From the NCBI GenBank assembly GCA_003476595.1, contig DMTU01000331.1:4659-20117 (forward strand): 15,459 nt of DNA, read 5' to 3'. Positions 15,185 through 15,459 of this stretch are shown one piece after another. Source of the DNA: Acidimicrobiaceae bacterium (GTDB lineage Bacteria; Actinomycetota; Acidimicrobiia; Acidimicrobiales; Salinilacustritrichaceae). The notes beneath the pieces were generated by a model that saw nothing but the letters and a program-made list of their open reading frames with translations, was not told the DNA's origin and ran no database searches. Position 1 is the first letter of the stretch; each line of letters begins with the position of its first letter. Both the position numbers and the translations under genes were made by a program.

Positions 15185-15214
15185 AGACGCCCGGCTCCGT
15201 GGAGCTGGGCGTCT
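15185..15214. terminator. strong hairpin between the epoxide hydrolase and tRNA-Glu genes
   Basis: The arm AGACGCCCGGCTC pairs with GAGCTGGGCGTCT over 13 bp with one G-T wobble and a 4-nt loop (CGTG). It lies 18 nt after the hydrolase stop and 7 nt beyond the end of tRNA-Glu, which reads toward it. It could therefore stop transcription from both sides. There is no T-run, as is common for actinobacterial terminators. Confidence 0.65.
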
Positions 15215-15224
15215 GCGCGCGTGG

Positions 15225-15297
15225 CACCCCGTACGGGATTCGAACCCGTGTTGCCGGCGTGAGAGGCCGGTGTCCTAGGCCGCTAGACGAACGGGGC
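15225..15297 (-). tRNA. tRNA-Glu (anticodon CTC), CCA encoded
   Basis: A complete cloverleaf reads from 15297 down. Acceptor GCCCCGT pairs with ACGGGGT, giving a G1-U72 wobble. The D stem is GTCT/GGAC. Anticodon stem CCGGC/GCCGG encloses loop CTCTCAC, so the anticodon is CTC (reads GAG). T stem ACGGG/CCCGT encloses TTCGAAT. The discriminator is G (15225) and CCA is encoded at 15224-15222. Confidence 0.95.
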
Positions 15298-15308
15298 AGG
15301 AACGGGCG

Positions 15309-15336
15309 AGCATACCGTCACCGGTGTGGTCGCCAA
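15309..15336 (-). promoter_or_regulatory. candidate promoter of tRNA-Glu
   Basis: On the minus strand TTGGCG (15336-15331), a 16-nt spacer and TATGCT (15314-15309) precede the tRNA. The -10 box ends 11 nt before the first tRNA base, so a short 5' leader of a few nt would be removed by RNase P. Confidence 0.45.
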
Positions 15337-15355
15337 AGCCCGGGCGGGCCGGGAT

Positions 15356-15385
15356 GCGCCGCCAGGACCGAGGTCCGTGGGGCGC
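15356..15385 (-). terminator. hairpin directly after tRNA-Gln
   Basis: The arms GCGCC, CCA and GGACC (15356-15369) pair with GGTCC, TGG and GGCGC (15372-15385), with one single-base bulge on each side. Read on the minus strand it begins 1 nt after the encoded CCA of tRNA-Gln. It could act as a terminator or as a 3'-processing structure. No T-run follows. Confidence 0.5.
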
Positions 15386-15389
15386 TTGG

Positions 15390-15459
15390 TTCGGGCGGGA
15401 GGACTTGAACCCCCAATGGCTGGACCAGAACCAGCTGTGTTGCCAATTACACCATAGGC
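15390..15459 (-). tRNA. tRNA-Gln (anticodon CTG), cut at window edge, acceptor strands mismatched
   Basis: Read on the minus strand, the body fits tRNA-Gln. The D arm is GTG-TAATTGGCAA-CAC. Anticodon stem GCTGG/CCAGC encloses loop TTCTGGT, giving anticodon CTG. T stem GGGGG/CCTCC encloses TTCAAGT. CCA is encoded at 15389-15387. About two 5' bases lie beyond the window. The visible 5' acceptor bases GCCTA (positions 3-7) do not pair with the 3' strand CGCCCGA (66-72) in the standard register; only 3:70 is Watson-Crick. The identity is clear from the anticodon arm. Whether this is a working gene is not clear. Confidence 0.75.

Larger units (their letters stand above)
15298..15389. other. spacer between the two tRNA genes; no protein gene seen
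   Basis: This 92-bp spacer holds the predicted tRNA-Glu promoter (15309-15336), the hairpin behind tRNA-Gln (15356-15385), and the encoded CCA of tRNA-Gln (15389-15387). I see nothing else in it. Open frames crossing it run through both tRNAs and are not credible genes. Confidence 0.6.

Noticed and set aside
15112..15408. Open frame crossing the end of the epoxide hydrolase gene and tRNA-Glu
   Set aside because: It passes through the hairpin and a complete tRNA gene and has no domain; not a gene.
1..15459. CRISPR arrays, insertion sequences, prophage or defence genes
   Set aside because: I found no regularly spaced repeats, transposase motifs, terminal repeats, integrase or known defence domains on either strand; composition is even across the window.

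Overview
The window is very GC-rich, densely packed and uses many GTG starts. At least two promoters appear to make leaderless mRNAs. Together with the DUF4214 protein, this points to a high-GC actinobacterium, perhaps of the Acidimicrobiia (Iamia/Ilumatobacter-like). That placement is an inference from composition and gene style, not from a marker-gene comparison. Nearly every base is coding; the only gene-poor stretch is the tRNA end (15167-15459). I see no insertion sequence, phage gene, CRISPR array or other sign of transfer.

Layout, left to right. (1) 1-1293 (+): the 3' part of a NuoF-type NADH/FMN/4Fe-4S flavoprotein gene. (2) 1321-2646 (-): a secreted protein with two DUF4214 units fused to a serine alpha/beta-hydrolase. 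(3) 2764-6293 (+): a four-gene OpuC/ProVWX-type quaternary-amine ABC importer (ATPase, two permeases, lipoprotein binding protein) driven by a leaderless promoter. (4) 9668-10819, 9225-9671 and 6304-9228 (-): a three-gene signalling operon read as histidine kinase, single-domain response regulator, then a REC-PAS-PAS-PAS-GGDEF-EAL protein, with 4-nt overlaps at both junctions. (5) 10930-12798 (+): the ribosome-associated GTPase TypA/BipA. (6) 13959-14723, 13141-13959 and 12812-13144 (-): an operon of a GntR/HutC regulator, a TauE/SafE-type exporter and a small DUF1634-like membrane protein. (7) 14783-15166 (+): a divergent limonene-1,2-epoxide-hydrolase-family enzyme. (8) Two tRNA genes (-): Glu(CTC), and an edge-truncated Gln(CTG) whose acceptor strands do not pair as expected.

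How the parts work together. The importer is a complete osmoprotectant uptake system. The signalling operon looks like a phosphotransfer circuit feeding cyclic-di-GMP turnover, with an intact diguanylate cyclase active site and I-site and a complete set of EAL catalytic residues on one polypeptide. The GntR operon and the epoxide hydrolase share a 59-bp divergent control region. It holds an 18-bp near-palindrome over the gntR -10 box and a perfect 10-bp palindrome beside its -35 box, so autoregulation, and possibly co-regulation of the hydrolase, is likely.

I found no clearly new defence or mobile system. The most unusual points are the DUF4214-hydrolase fusion, the palindromic GntR/TauE/DUF1634-epoxide hydrolase module, the kinase-to-c-di-GMP operon and the odd tRNA-Gln at the right edge.
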